A stretch of DNA of 64,000 nucleotides, from positions 25,495 to 89,494 of the forward strand of contig JBBRQU010000012.1 of assembly GCA_038225855.1 (NCBI GenBank), given 5' to 3'. The stretch comes from CAHJXF01 sp038225855 (GTDB lineage: Bacteria; Pseudomonadota; Gammaproteobacteria; Burkholderiales; Burkholderiaceae_D). The translations under genes were made by a program, and so were the position numbers. Positions within the stretch are counted from its first letter, which is position 1. Each line of letters starts with the position of its first letter. Below are positions 35,914-44,802 of the stretch, one piece after another. The notes beneath the pieces are model-generated. The model was not told the DNA's origin. It ran no database searches and saw only the letters and a program-made list of their open reading frames with translations.

Positions 35914-36318
35914 ATGAAGTCGAATGGGTGGACATTTCGCGCGAAACTGTTTGTTCAGCGTTTTTGGCAGCCTACGAGCGCATGCATGACATGCATGCCC
36001 GGCAGCCTCGGCAACGTTTGGAGCCTTGCCCACTGGGAGATCGCATTGCGGACTGGCTTGGCTACAGGCGTTCTGGTCGTGTTGCTGAGCCTCACCCCTC
36101 TTGGAAAGCTCTTCAAGAATCGCTACGGGAACGCGGTCGTCGTCGGTTGCCTGACGGCGCTTGGCGATGCCTACTCGCATGAGAACCACTACGGCATGCC
36201 CTATGCCGAGGCGATCGTGACGGGCGCGATATCCGGTTTGCTGGCATTGGCCGGCACGTATCTGCTCGAAGACCGTGCGCGACGCCTGCGCACAGCATGG
36301 GCGCGGCTTTCAGGCTAA
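35914..36318 (+). CDS. Three-helix membrane protein of unknown function
   Basis: 134-residue protein with a GGGAG site before the ATG. Hydrophobic segments lie at about residues 42-68 (ALRTGLATGVLVVLLSLTPL), 73-86 and 97-116 (AEAIVTGAISGLLALAGTYL), with a basic C-terminus. A CMTCMPG Cys motif lies at residues 24-30. I do not recognise a family. It is 16 bp upstream of the carboxyltransferase gene and may be in the same transcript. Confidence 0.65.
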   Translation: MKSNGWTFRAKLFVQRFWQPTSACMTCMPGSLGNVWSLAHWEIALRTGLATGVLVVLLSLTPLGKLFKNRYGNAVVVGCLTALGDAYSHENHYGMPYAEAIVTGAISGLLALAGTYLLEDRARRLRTAWARLSG

Positions 36319-36334
36319 TCGAAGGCACGCGACC

Positions 36335-37930
36335 ATGACTGCATTCACGAGTTGCATCGACCTGACCGCTCCTGATTTTGCTGAGAACTCTCGCCACTAC
36401 GAAGCGTTGCTTGCCACGTTGCGCGAGCGTCAGGCCCAAGCGGTCTCCGGCGGACGCGACGCGCATATCCGGCGTCATCGCGAACGCGGCAAGCTGCTGG
36501 CACGCGAGCGCATCGATTTTCTGACCGACGATCACAGCGCTTTTCTCGAGCTCTCGCCGCTCGCGGCCTGGGGGCAGTACGACAGTGAGGTTCCGGCTGC
36601 CGGCATCGTCACCGGCATCGGCATGGTGTGCGGCGTGCCCTGCATGATCATCGCCAATGACGCGACCGTGAAAGGCGGCTCGTTTTTTCACGAGACCGTA
36701 AAGAAGCATGTGCGCGCGCAGGAGATCGCCGAAGAGAACCGCCTGCCGTGCATCTACCTGGTCGACTGCGGCGGCGCATTCCTTCCCGAGCAGGACCGCG
36801 TATTTCCCGACAAGGACCATTTCGGCAATACCTTCTATCGTCAATGCCGCATGTCGCAGAACGGTTTGCCGCAGATCTCGGCGGTGTTCGGAGGCTGCAC
36901 CGCCGGCGGCGCCTATATACCGGCGCTCTCCGACGAAGTCGTGATGGTTCGCGGCAATGCCCGCATCCATCTGGGAGGACCGTCGATCGTCAAGGTCGCG
37001 ATCAACCAAGAGGTCGATGGCGAAACGCTCGGCGGCGCGGACATGCACAGCCGCATCTCGGGCGTGTCCGACTATCTCGCCGAGAATGAACACGAGGCAC
37101 TCGCGACAGTGCGAGAAATCATTGCGAAGTTTCCTTTGCCTTCGTCGCTCGCGCCATTGCGAGCCTCCATCCCGCCGCGCTACGACTCCAGCGAGATCAA
37201 CGGCATCGTCAGCCGCGACGCCAAGGTTCCGTACGATTGCCGCGAGATCATCGCGCGCCTCGTGGACGACAGCGACTTCCATGAATTCAAACCGCTGTGG
37301 GGCGAGACGATGGTATGCGGCTTCGCGCACATGCACGGCTACCCTGTTGGCATCCTTGCCAACAACGGCGCACTGTTTTCCGAATCGTCGCTGAAGGCCG
37401 CGCACTTCATCGAACTCGCGAACCAGCGCGACATTCCCCTACTCTTCCTGCAGAACATCTCGGGCTTCATGGTGGGAAGCGTTGCCGAGCGCGGCGGCAT
37501 CGCCAAGAACAGCGCGAAGATGGTCTATGCGCAGGCCAACGCCCGCGTGCCGCGCTTCACCGTCATCGTCGGCGGCTCGTACGGCGCCGGCAACTACGGC
37601 ATGTGCGGACGCGGCTTTCATCCGCGCTTTCTCTTTGCGTGGCCCAACGCGCGGGTCGCGACCATGAGCGCCGACATCGCCGCGAACGTCATGCTCGAGC
37701 TCGGACGCGCGAGCCTCAAGGGCGATAGCGATCCCGACAAGCTGGCCGTAACCGAGCGCCGCGTTCGTGAGCAGTACGCGCGTCAGAGCGATCCCTACTA
37801 CGCGACCTCGCGCCTGTGGGATGACGGGCTGATCGAGCCGGCGCAGACCCGCGACGTCATCAGCCTCGGACTGGCGCTGGCCGCGCGCAAGCTGCCGCCT
37901 CCCATCGCAAGCCCTGTCTATCGCATGTGA
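36335..37930 (+). CDS. Acyl-CoA carboxylase, carboxyltransferase (beta) subunit of the MCC/GCC type
   Basis: 531-residue biotin-dependent carboxyltransferase with two crotonase-like halves. Visible motifs are GGCTAGGAYIPALSDEVVMV and GGSYGAGNYGMCGRGFHPRF, the acyl-CoA and carboxybiotin oxyanion-hole regions. It is closest in layout to methylcrotonoyl- or geranyl-CoA carboxylase beta subunits. The segment RIHLGGPSIVKVAINQEVDG is diverged from the usual IFLAGPPLVKAATGE, so the substrate is open. Operon order is beta, hydratase, alpha, dehydrogenase. No HMG-CoA lyase gene is present. Confidence 0.88.
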   Translation: MTAFTSCIDLTAPDFAENSRHYEALLATLRERQAQAVSGGRDAHIRRHRERGKLLARERIDFLTDDHSAFLELSPLAAWGQYDSEVPAAGIVTGIGMVCGVPCMIIANDATVKGGSFFHETVKKHVRAQEIAEENRLPCIYLVDCGGAFLPEQDRVFPDKDHFGNTFYRQCRMSQNGLPQISAVFGGCTAGGAYIPALSDEVVMVRGNARIHLGGPSIVKVAINQEVDGETLGGADMHSRISGVSDYLAENEHEALATVREIIAKFPLPSSLAPLRASIPPRYDSSEINGIVSRDAKVPYDCREIIARLVDDSDFHEFKPLWGETMVCGFAHMHGYPVGILANNGALFSESSLKAAHFIELANQRDIPLLFLQNISGFMVGSVAERGGIAKNSAKMVYAQANARVPRFTVIVGGSYGAGNYGMCGRGFHPRFLFAWPNARVATMSADIAANVMLELGRASLKGDSDPDKLAVTERRVREQYARQSDPYYATSRLWDDGLIEPAQTRDVISLGLALAARKLPPPIASPVYRM

Positions 37931-37938
37931 AGGACCTT

Positions 37939-38733
37939 ATGAATTCGAAGCCGTATGAAACGCTCGGACTCGACGTCGATGATCGCGGCATTGCGCGCCT
38001 GACGCTCGCGCGCCCACAATTTCACAACGCGCTCGACGCGCGCCTGATCGCCGAGCTTCAACATGCGGTGGACAGCCTCGCATCCCACAGCGACGTTCGC
38101 GCAGTCGTATTGACCGGCGAGGGAGTGAGCTTCTGCGCCGGCGGCGATCTGCGCTGGATGCAGGAGAACATGAAGAAGAGTCGCAGCGAGCGCCTGACCG
38201 AGAGCGCCGCGCTCGCGAGCATGCTGCGCGCGATCAACGAGTTGCCCATGCCGGTGATCGGTCGCGTCAACGGGCCGGCCTACGGCGGCGGCGTAGGCAT
38301 GATCTCGGTATGCGACATCGCCATCGGCGTCGAGAAAGCGAAGTTCGCGCTCACCGAAGTCAGCCTCGGCCTCTTGCCTGCCAACATCGCGCCCTATGTC
38401 GTCGCTCGGATCGGCGCGACCAACGCGCGACGCACGATGCTGACGGCGCGTCGCATGACGGCGCTCGAAGCGAAGTCCTTCGGACTGCTCGACGAGGTGG
38501 TGAGCGAAGACGACCTCGACGCTGCGGTGGAACGTGAGCTCGTCGACTTGCTCAAGTGCGCGCCGGGCGCAGTCGCGGCCACCAAGAAACTGATTGCGTT
38601 CGTGGACTCTCACGATCTCTCGACGAGCATGGGCTACACCGCCGACCGCCTCGCGGATGCCTGGGACAGTGCCGAAGGACAGGACGGAGTCGCCTGCTTC
38701 TTCGAAAAGAAAACGCCGTCGTGGCGCAAGTGA
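37939..38733 (+). CDS. Enoyl-CoA hydratase/isomerase family protein (methylglutaconyl-CoA hydratase-like)
   Basis: 264-residue crotonase-fold protein. FCAGGDLRWMQ and GPAYGGGVGMISVCDIAI form the oxyanion hole and CoA site. The latter and the FALTEVSLGLLPANIAPYV segment resemble LiuC/AtuE hydratases, which hydrate 3-methylglutaconyl-CoA or isohexenylglutaconyl-CoA. This fits a pathway after the neighbouring carboxylase. The ATG at 37939 has an AAGGA site; a GTG at 37927 would overlap the upstream stop. Confidence 0.88.
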   Translation: MNSKPYETLGLDVDDRGIARLTLARPQFHNALDARLIAELQHAVDSLASHSDVRAVVLTGEGVSFCAGGDLRWMQENMKKSRSERLTESAALASMLRAINELPMPVIGRVNGPAYGGGVGMISVCDIAIGVEKAKFALTEVSLGLLPANIAPYVVARIGATNARRTMLTARRMTALEAKSFGLLDEVVSEDDLDAAVERELVDLLKCAPGAVAATKKLIAFVDSHDLSTSMGYTADRLADAWDSAEGQDGVACFFEKKTPSWRK

Positions 38734-40793
38734 GGGTCACGCAATCGCCCGTCGTTCCCGCGCACGCGGGAACCCAGCGTCGTTTGTTCAAGACTCTGTT
38801 GATCGCCAATCGCGGCGAGATCGCGGTGCGCATCATGCGCGCCTGCCGTCGGCTCGGCGTGCGCACGGTCGCCGTTTATTCGGAAGCCGACCGGCGTGCG
38901 GTGCATGTCGCGTTGGCCGACGCCGCTTGCCTGATCGGCCCGGCAGATGCGGCCAGGAGTTATCTCGACGTCGAAGCCATCATCGCCGCCGCGCGCAGCC
39001 ATGGCGCAGAGGCCATACATCCGGGCTACGGCTTCCTGTCCGAGAGCCTAGCGCTCATCACCGCGTGCGAACGTGAAGGCATCATCTTCGTGGGGCCCTC
39101 GCGTGAAGCCATCCGCCTGATGGGCTCGAAGATCGAAGCCAAGCGCATCGCCGCCGCCGCGGGCGTGCCGATCGTGCCGGGATACGGGGGCGCCGATCAG
39201 GCCGAAGCAGCGCTTGCCGAAGCCGCAGGACGGATCGGCTATCCGGTGCTGATCAAGGCGTCCGCGGGCGGCGGGGGCAAGGGCATGCGCGTCGTGCGCG
39301 ACGCCGACGAATTCGCGGCCAATCTCGACGTTGTTCGGCGCGAGGCGCGAGCCGCATTCGGCGACGGCGATGTATTGCTCGAACGCTATATACGCGAGCC
39401 GCGTCACCTCGAAGTTCAAGTGCTCGGCGACCGGCACGGCCATCTGCTGCATCTGTTCGAGCGCGAATGCTCGATCCAGCGCAACAACCAGAAGGTCATC
39501 GAAGAAGCGCCCGCGCCGCATCTGGATGGCGTGCGCCGCTCTGCGCTCCACCGGCATGCGTTGGCCGTGGCCGGCGCGGTCGGCTACGACTCCACGGGGA
39601 CGGTGGAATTCATTCATGACAGCGAGAGCGGCGAGACCTTCTTTCTCGAGATGAATACCCGTCTGCAGGTCGAGCATCCCGTGACCGAGGCGATCACGGG
39701 AATCGATCTCGTCGAATGGCAGTTGCGCGTGGCCGCCGGCGAGGCGCTGCCTTTCGCGCAAGACGACATCCGGTGCGAAGGCTGGGCCATCGAGGCGCGC
39801 GTCTGCGCAGAGAATCCAGCCGAAAATTTTCGACCCGAGACCGGGATCGTGTCGTTCTACCGTGAGCCGCACGGCGACGGAGTTCGCGTCGATTCCGGCG
39901 TCGCTGCGCAAAGCGAGATCACGCCTTATTACGACTCGCTGCTCGCGAAGGTGATCGTCTGCGCGCATGACCGCGTCACCTGCGCCCGCAGGTTGGCGAT
40001 TGCGCTCGACGACTACGGCCTCCTTGGCTTGAGAACCAATCTCGCCTTTCTCGCCGATGTCGTGCGGCGTCCCGAGTTCTCCGATCCGTTGTCGACGCGT
40101 TTCCTCGAGCGGGCATTCCCCGGCGGCTGGCGCATGTCGTTGGACGACGACGAGGTCGAGACGATGGCCGCCGCCGTCTCTCACGTTCTTGCGATCGAAG
40201 AAGCAGCCGGCGCCGCGCCGTCGCCGTGGCAGGCTTTGGGGGCATGGCGGGTACTTCATCGCACCGGCCACGTCGGCGCGACCCTGGTGATACTCGAAGA
40301 CGAGAGCGGCGCCGTGCGACGGCTCGCAGTGTCCGGCGCCCGCGGGCGCTTTCGCGTCGAGGGCTTCGGCGCTGGAGAGACGGTCTATGCCCGCCTGCAG
40401 GAGAGCGAGCTGTTTCTCGAGCTCGGCGGCGCGATGCGTCGTTACCACGTCGCTCTCGACCGTGACCGCATCATGATCGGCAAGGCAGGACATCGCCGCG
40501 CGTGGCGTCGGCTCTCGCGCTGGACGCAGGCATTGACAGGCGCCGTCGGCGCGGCGCAGAAGGGAACGGGCATCGTCGCGCCGATGCCCGGCGCGGTGAT
40601 TGCGGTGAATGCATCCGCGGGCGCCCGTGTCGAAGCCGGCGAGGTGCTGGTTCTTCTCGAGGCTATGAAGATGATTCAGAGCTTGTCGGCGCCCGTCGCC
40701 GGAAGGGTGCAAGCCGTGCGCTGTCGATCGGGCGACACGGTCAAGGGCGGCGACGTGCTGATCGACATCGAAACCGAAGAGGACCAGGCGTGA
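38730..40793 (+). CDS. Acyl-CoA carboxylase alpha subunit (biotin carboxylase plus biotin carrier)
   Basis: About 687-residue protein: biotin carboxylase N-domain (TLLIANRGEIAVRIMRACRR), ATP-grasp (VLIKASAGGGGKGMRVV; FLEMNTRLQVEHPVTE), C-domain, then a C-terminal carrier domain with EAMKM; biotinylated Lys647. It carboxylates biotin for the beta subunit upstream. The start is uncertain: GTG 38730 overlaps the hydratase stop (GTGA), but its first 18 codons read through a REP element. TTG 38784 starts exactly at the family N-terminus (FKTLLIANRGE). Confidence 0.93.
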   Translation: MRVTQSPVVPAHAGTQRRLFKTLLIANRGEIAVRIMRACRRLGVRTVAVYSEADRRAVHVALADAACLIGPADAARSYLDVEAIIAAARSHGAEAIHPGYGFLSESLALITACEREGIIFVGPSREAIRLMGSKIEAKRIAAAAGVPIVPGYGGADQAEAALAEAAGRIGYPVLIKASAGGGGKGMRVVRDADEFAANLDVVRREARAAFGDGDVLLERYIREPRHLEVQVLGDRHGHLLHLFERECSIQRNNQKVIEEAPAPHLDGVRRSALHRHALAVAGAVGYDSTGTVEFIHDSESGETFFLEMNTRLQVEHPVTEAITGIDLVEWQLRVAAGEALPFAQDDIRCEGWAIEARVCAENPAENFRPETGIVSFYREPHGDGVRVDSGVAAQSEITPYYDSLLAKVIVCAHDRVTCARRLAIALDDYGLLGLRTNLAFLADVVRRPEFSDPLSTRFLERAFPGGWRMSLDDDEVETMAAAVSHVLAIEEAAGAAPSPWQALGAWRVLHRTGHVGATLVILEDESGAVRRLAVSGARGRFRVEGFGAGETVYARLQESELFLELGGAMRRYHVALDRDRIMIGKAGHRRAWRRLSRWTQALTGAVGAAQKGTGIVAPMPGAVIAVNASAGARVEAGEVLVLLEAMKMIQSLSAPVAGRVQAVRCRSGDTVKGGDVLIDIETEEDQA
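38749..38781. repeat. REP-like hairpin element (VIPAKAGIQ type), copy 1
   Basis: GTTCCCGC / GCAC / GCGGGAAC stem-loop (38754-38773) flanked by GTC and CCAGCGTC. Read on the plus strand it gives VVPAHAGTQ, the peptide that marks this widespread extragenic repeat family. It falls between the hydratase stop and the core of the biotin carboxylase gene. Confidence 0.85.
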
Positions 40794-41929
40794 ACGAGCC
40801 GATCTATTTCAGCGAAGACCATCGGATGTTCCGGGACAACCTGCGCCGTTTCATCGAGACCGAGGTGATGCCGAACGCCGAACCTTGGGAGGAGACCGGC
40901 AAGGTTCCCCGCGAGGTGCTGAAGAAACTGGGCGCGCTCGGCTATCTGGGCATCCGCTATCCGGAGCAGTACGGCGGCGCCGGACTCGATACCGTCTACA
41001 GCGCCATCCTCGCCGAGGAGTTGGGACGCTCGACCTTCGGCGGCTTCGCCGTCACTGTCCTGGTCCACACCGACATGGCTTCGCCGCATCTGGCGAACTT
41101 TGGCAACGCCGCGCAGTTGGAGCGCCATCTTCCGGGTGTCATCAAGGGCGAGAAGATCACGGCGGTCGCCGTGACCGAGCCCGACGCCGGCTCCGACGTG
41201 GCCGGCATTCGCACGCGAGCCGAGCGCCGAGGCAATTTCTACGTGCTCAACGGCAGCAAGATGTTCATCACCAATGGCGTTCACGGTGATCTCTTTTTCG
41301 TCGCTGCAAAGACCGACCCCGCCGCGAAACGCGGCATCTCGATGTTCATCGTCGAGAAGGGCACCCCCGGTTTCACCGTCGGGCGGGCGTTGAAGAAGAT
41401 GGGCTGGCTGTGTTCGGACACGGCCGAGCTCGTCTTCGAGGATTGCCACGTTCCGGTTGCGAACCTGCTGGGTGAGGAAGGCAAGGGCTTCTACTCGATC
41501 ATGCGCAATTTTCAGAACGAGCGCATCGTGCTCGGCGCGCAAGCGATGGGCGAAGCCGGGAAGGCATTGGAGCTCACGCTCGCATACGTGCGTGAACGTC
41601 AAGCCTTCGGCGTCCCGCTCTGGGACAAGCAAACGATACGTCAGCGTCTGGCGATGCTGTCGGCCAAGGTCGCGGCCGCGCGGCAACTGGTCTATCACGC
41701 GGCATGGCTGGACGCGCAGGGACGCAATTGCGTGAAGGAAGTCTCGATGGTCAAGGCGCTGTGCGGCGAACTCGTCAACGAGGTGACGTATGCATGCCAG
41801 CAATTCCACGGCGGCTTCGGCTACATCAGGGAGTCGGCGATCGAGCGCATGGTGCGCGACGCGCGCATCCAGGCCATCGGCGGCGGCGCGACCGAGGTAA
41901 TGCTCGAAGAGATCGCCAAGCGCATGTAG
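40790..41929 (+). CDS. Acyl-CoA dehydrogenase, long-chain/isovaleryl-type active site
   Basis: 379-residue flavoenzyme. AVAVTEPDAGSDVAGIRTRA and FYVLNGSKMFITNG are acyl-CoA dehydrogenase signatures. The usual C-terminal catalytic Glu of IYEGT is absent (IGGGATEVML). Instead NERIVLGAQAMG supplies Glu244, the position used by isovaleryl- and long-chain acyl-CoA dehydrogenases. That fits a branched or bulky acyl substrate, such as in leucine or acyclic terpene catabolism. The GTG start overlaps the previous stop and has a GAGG site. Confidence 0.92.
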   Translation: MNEPIYFSEDHRMFRDNLRRFIETEVMPNAEPWEETGKVPREVLKKLGALGYLGIRYPEQYGGAGLDTVYSAILAEELGRSTFGGFAVTVLVHTDMASPHLANFGNAAQLERHLPGVIKGEKITAVAVTEPDAGSDVAGIRTRAERRGNFYVLNGSKMFITNGVHGDLFFVAAKTDPAAKRGISMFIVEKGTPGFTVGRALKKMGWLCSDTAELVFEDCHVPVANLLGEEGKGFYSIMRNFQNERIVLGAQAMGEAGKALELTLAYVRERQAFGVPLWDKQTIRQRLAMLSAKVAAARQLVYHAAWLDAQGRNCVKEVSMVKALCGELVNEVTYACQQFHGGFGYIRESAIERMVRDARIQAIGGGATEVMLEEIAKRM

Positions 41930-42010
41930 CACCGTTCGGCCTGAAGTCCCGCGCCTCTCGACTCGATCGGCCCAGGCGGTGAGTTTCTCTCGTTCGCCCG
42001 CGTCCTAGCA

Positions 42011-42130
42011 TTACGGCGACCGCGCAAGAGGAGCCTGGCCGAAGCGCTGACCGCAATTCCTGCCGTCGGGAACGACGAGGATTTCGCACGCGTCGATGAT
42101 GTTCGGAAGGCGCGGCGTGTATTTGATTGA
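42011..42130 (+). pseudogene. Truncated antitoxin C-terminus upstream of the PIN gene
   Basis: A frame ending RSLAEALTAIPAVGNDEDFAR...VFD overlaps the start of the PIN gene by 14 bp, as VapB/Phd-type antitoxins do. It resembles the toxin-binding C-terminal tail of such antitoxins, but no start codon or DNA-binding N-terminus is found upstream before the stop at 41942. This points to a deletion that removed the 5' part. Confidence 0.5.
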
Positions 42131-42536
42131 TACCGATGTCATCAGCGAGTTGCGCAAGAAGGACAAGGCGAACCCGGGAGTGGTCGCCTTCTTCGTCGAT
42201 ATTTTGTCGAGGGATGCGCCGCTCTATCTGGCTGCCGTAACGATCGGCGAGTTGCGACGCGGTGTGGAGCTTGTGCGTCATCGAGGCGATGCAGAGCAGG
42301 CAAAAACGCTCGAACGCTGGCTTCGCAAGCTGATCACCGATTTCGGCGATAGCGTGCTTGCCTTGGACGCCGATGCAGCGCAGGTCTGGGGTCGATTGCG
42401 GGTGCCGCACCCGGAGAATCCGCTCGACAAGCAGATCGCGGCCACGGCGCTCATCCACGACCTCATCCTGGTCACGCGCAACGTCAGGCACTTCGACAGA
42501 ACCGGCGTGAAGCTGTTGAATCCCTTCAGCGGGTGA
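42117..42536 (+). CDS. PIN domain ribonuclease toxin (VapC/FitB-like)
   Basis: 139-residue PIN domain protein. VYLIDTDVISELRK has the first catalytic Asp, LAAVTIGELRRGVEL the Glu, and PLDKQIAATALIHDLILVTRNVRHF the C-terminal acidic residues (D of PLDKQ). VapC toxins cut tRNA or rRNA in an Mg-dependent way. The GTG at 42117 is preferred because homologues start with this residue; ATG 42096 would add seven residues inside the antitoxin frame. The cognate antitoxin appears truncated. Confidence 0.85.
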   Translation: MYLIDTDVISELRKKDKANPGVVAFFVDILSRDAPLYLAAVTIGELRRGVELVRHRGDAEQAKTLERWLRKLITDFGDSVLALDADAAQVWGRLRVPHPENPLDKQIAATALIHDLILVTRNVRHFDRTGVKLLNPFSG

Positions 42537-42688
42537 TGCATCGCCGCAAGATGTGCGGGAACGCCGAGAAGGCACATGACATCGAATGCTGCATGAGCCG
42601 AGTTCGCGTCGCGGACCTCGTTGACGACTCATCGGGCAACGCATCGCACCAACGATGGGCGCGCCCGTCACAATCACGGAGAAATGAA

Positions 42689-43222
42689 ATGGAGCAAACC
42701 CTGAGATCGATGGCGTTATGCGCCTTCGCTGCCGCAAGCCTGCCCGCATGGGCGCAGAGCACCGGGCCGACGGATCCGCAGATTGCGGCCATCGTCGTGA
42801 CGGCCAATCAGGTCGACATCGATGCCGGCAAGCTCGCCGCGAGCAAGAGCTCTTCGAAGCCCGTGAAGGACTTCGCGCAACTCATGATCGGCGACCACTC
42901 GAGCGTCAATAAATCGGCGACCGATCTCGTCACGAAGCTGAAGGTCACTCCCGAGGACAATGCGACCAGTCAGAGCTTGAAGAAGGGCGGCGAGGACAAT
43001 CTCGCAAACCTCAGGAAACTCAGCGGCGCGGCCTTCGACCGTGCCTATGTCGACCATGAGGTCGCGTATCACGAGGCGGTCATCGACGCGTTGGACAAGA
43101 CGCTGATCCCGAATGCGAAGAACGACGAACTCAAGGCTTTGCTCGTGAAAGTTCGCCCCGCATTTGTCGCGCACCTCGAGCACGCGAAGAGCTTGCAGGC
43201 GAGCCTCGGCAAGGCCGGATGA
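42689..43222 (+). CDS. DUF4142 family exported protein
   Basis: 177-residue protein with a signal peptide (LCAFAAASLPAWA) followed by the helical DUF4142 domain: VDIDAGKLAASKSSSKPVKDFAQLMIGDHSSV and a C-terminal RAYVDHEVAYHEAVIDALDK with paired His. The ferritin-like helical bundle suggests a stress-linked role, but the function of the family is not established. An ACGGAGAA site precedes the ATG. It overlaps the cupredoxin gene (ATGATGA). Confidence 0.88.
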   Translation: MEQTLRSMALCAFAAASLPAWAQSTGPTDPQIAAIVVTANQVDIDAGKLAASKSSSKPVKDFAQLMIGDHSSVNKSATDLVTKLKVTPEDNATSQSLKKGGEDNLANLRKLSGAAFDRAYVDHEVAYHEAVIDALDKTLIPNAKNDELKALLVKVRPAFVAHLEHAKSLQASLGKAG

Positions 43223-43536
43223 TGAAGACGCTGGTCTTGTCGGCAGTGGCCGCTGTGATCGTGTTTGGCGCGGCGCCGGCAGGCGCGCAACAAGCCCACA
43301 CCATCACGATCGAGAACCTGCGATTCGAACCGCAGACGCTGACCGTCAAGCGCGGCGACCGCGTGGTGTGGGCCAACAAGGATCTCGTGCTGCATACCGC
43401 GACGGCCGCAGGCAGCTTCGACTCGCACGGCATCGCCGCCAATGCATCGTGGACTTACACTGCGCGCACGCCCGGTCGCTACGAATACATGTGCACGTTC
43501 CATCCCGCGATGAAGGCGACGCTGGTCGTCGAGTGA
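43219..43536 (+). CDS. Cupredoxin domain periplasmic protein
   Basis: 105-residue type I copper protein: signal peptide ending AGAQQA, then a plastocyanin-like fold. The four ligands are seen as His59 (LVLHTAT), Cys92, His95 and Met98 (MCTFHPAM). Small proteins of this kind carry electrons or bind copper in the periplasm. Co-translated with the DUF4142 gene upstream and followed 4 bp later by an ECF sigma gene. Confidence 0.9.
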   Translation: MMKTLVLSAVAAVIVFGAAPAGAQQAHTITIENLRFEPQTLTVKRGDRVVWANKDLVLHTATAAGSFDSHGIAANASWTYTARTPGRYEYMCTFHPAMKATLVVE

Positions 43537-43540
43537 AACC

Positions 43541-44236
43541 ATGATCGGCCATCCGCTCGCGGTCACCGCGGTCACCGCCGCCGCCGACGACGACGATGCA
43601 AGCGTCGTGCGCCGCATCGCGGCCGGCGACCGCTCGGCATTCGAGGTGCTGATGCGTCGGCACAATCGCCGTTTGTATCGCCTCGCCCGAGCGACCCTGC
43701 GCAACCACGCCGAAGCCGAGGACGCGCTGCAGGAGGCCTACCTCGCGGCGTATCGCGCGATCGGCAAGTTTCGCGGCCAGTCCGCGTTGTCGACATGGCT
43801 CTCGCGTCTGGTGCTCAATGAATGTCTCGGCCGCCTGCGCCGCAAGGCGCGTCGCGACAACGTGGTGCCGATCGTGAGTTCAACCGATCAAGTCGAGGTC
43901 GACAACATGAGCATGCCGCATGCCGATGCACCCGACCAAGCCTTCGCGCGCACCGAGATGCGCGCGCTTCTCGAACGAAAGATCGACGCGCTGCCCGACG
44001 TGTTTCGCACCGTGTTCGTCCTGCGCTCTGTCGAGGACATGAACGTCGAGGAGACTGCGCTATGCCTCGACATTCCCGAGGCGACCGTGCGCTCCCGGCA
44101 CTTTCGGGCGCGCAGCATGTTGCGCGATTCTCTCGCGCAGGACCTCGACACGGCTGAGCGCGATGTCTTCGAGTTCGGCGGCGCGCATTGCGATCGCATC
44201 GTGGCGCGGGTGCTGTCGCGACTGAAAGAGGATTGA
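43541..44236 (+). CDS. ECF-type RNA polymerase sigma factor
   Basis: 231-residue sigma70-family factor with region 2 (FEVLMRRHNRRLYRLARATL, DALQEAYLAAYRAIGKFRG, STWLSRLVLNECLGRLRR) and region 4 (LPDVFRTVFVLRSVEDMNVE, LDIPEATVRSRHFRARSMLR). No anti-sigma gene is adjacent, so control may be unusual, or transcription with the DUF4142-cupredoxin operon may be the control. It likely governs an envelope or redox stress response. Confidence 0.9.
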   Translation: MIGHPLAVTAVTAAADDDDASVVRRIAAGDRSAFEVLMRRHNRRLYRLARATLRNHAEAEDALQEAYLAAYRAIGKFRGQSALSTWLSRLVLNECLGRLRRKARRDNVVPIVSSTDQVEVDNMSMPHADAPDQAFARTEMRALLERKIDALPDVFRTVFVLRSVEDMNVEETALCLDIPEATVRSRHFRARSMLRDSLAQDLDTAERDVFEFGGAHCDRIVARVLSRLKED

Positions 44237-44320
44237 TTCTTTCAGCTATCGCGCACGCGCGTCGTCGAAGTATCCTCACGCTCACATCTCGAAGTCTCAT
44301 CGTCGTTCGGAGGTCACGCC

Positions 44321-44689
44321 ATGGAACCGTTGCTCGTGATGCAGACTGCCACTGGGTTGCTGGTCATTACCGCACTGGGTGGATTGGCGATGGCCGGCAT
44401 ACGCTTTGCCGGCAATACCAATCCGCCAAGCTGGCTGGCGATGCTGCACGGTTTTCTCGCGGGGGCCGCGGTCACCCTGCTTCTTTACGCGGCACTGACC
44501 GTTGGCTTGCCCCGCATGGCGGTCTGGGCGCTCGTGCTCTTTCTTCTTGCAGCCGCGGGTGGCGTGTTCATGAACCTGGGATACCAACTCAAGAACCTGC
44601 CATTGCCCAAGGCCGTTGTGATCGGACACGCGGTCATCGCGATCGTCGGCTTTCTGCTGCTGCTCATCGCGACGCTATCGAGGTCGTAG
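44321..44689 (+). CDS. Four-helix membrane protein of unknown function
   Basis: 122 residues, nearly all hydrophobic, with four predicted helices at about 5-27, 38-62, 65-85 and 96-118. A GGAGG site precedes the ATG by eight bases. No family recognised. Confidence 0.75.
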   Translation: MEPLLVMQTATGLLVITALGGLAMAGIRFAGNTNPPSWLAMLHGFLAGAAVTLLLYAALTVGLPRMAVWALVLFLLAAAGGVFMNLGYQLKNLPLPKAVVIGHAVIAIVGFLLLLIATLSRS

Positions 44690-44802
44690 GCGCCGCGGTC
44701 GGAGCGCCTCATCGGATGGACCGAACGACGCTGCGCGTGCGAAACCGTATTCATGCTCGCCTCGTATAACTCCTCGAGATCCACCAACGGAGTGATTGCC
44801 TT

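Noticed and set aside
39048..40712. 554-codon minus-strand frame over the carboxylase alpha subunit
   Set aside because: Shadow frame; Arg/His/Ala-rich.
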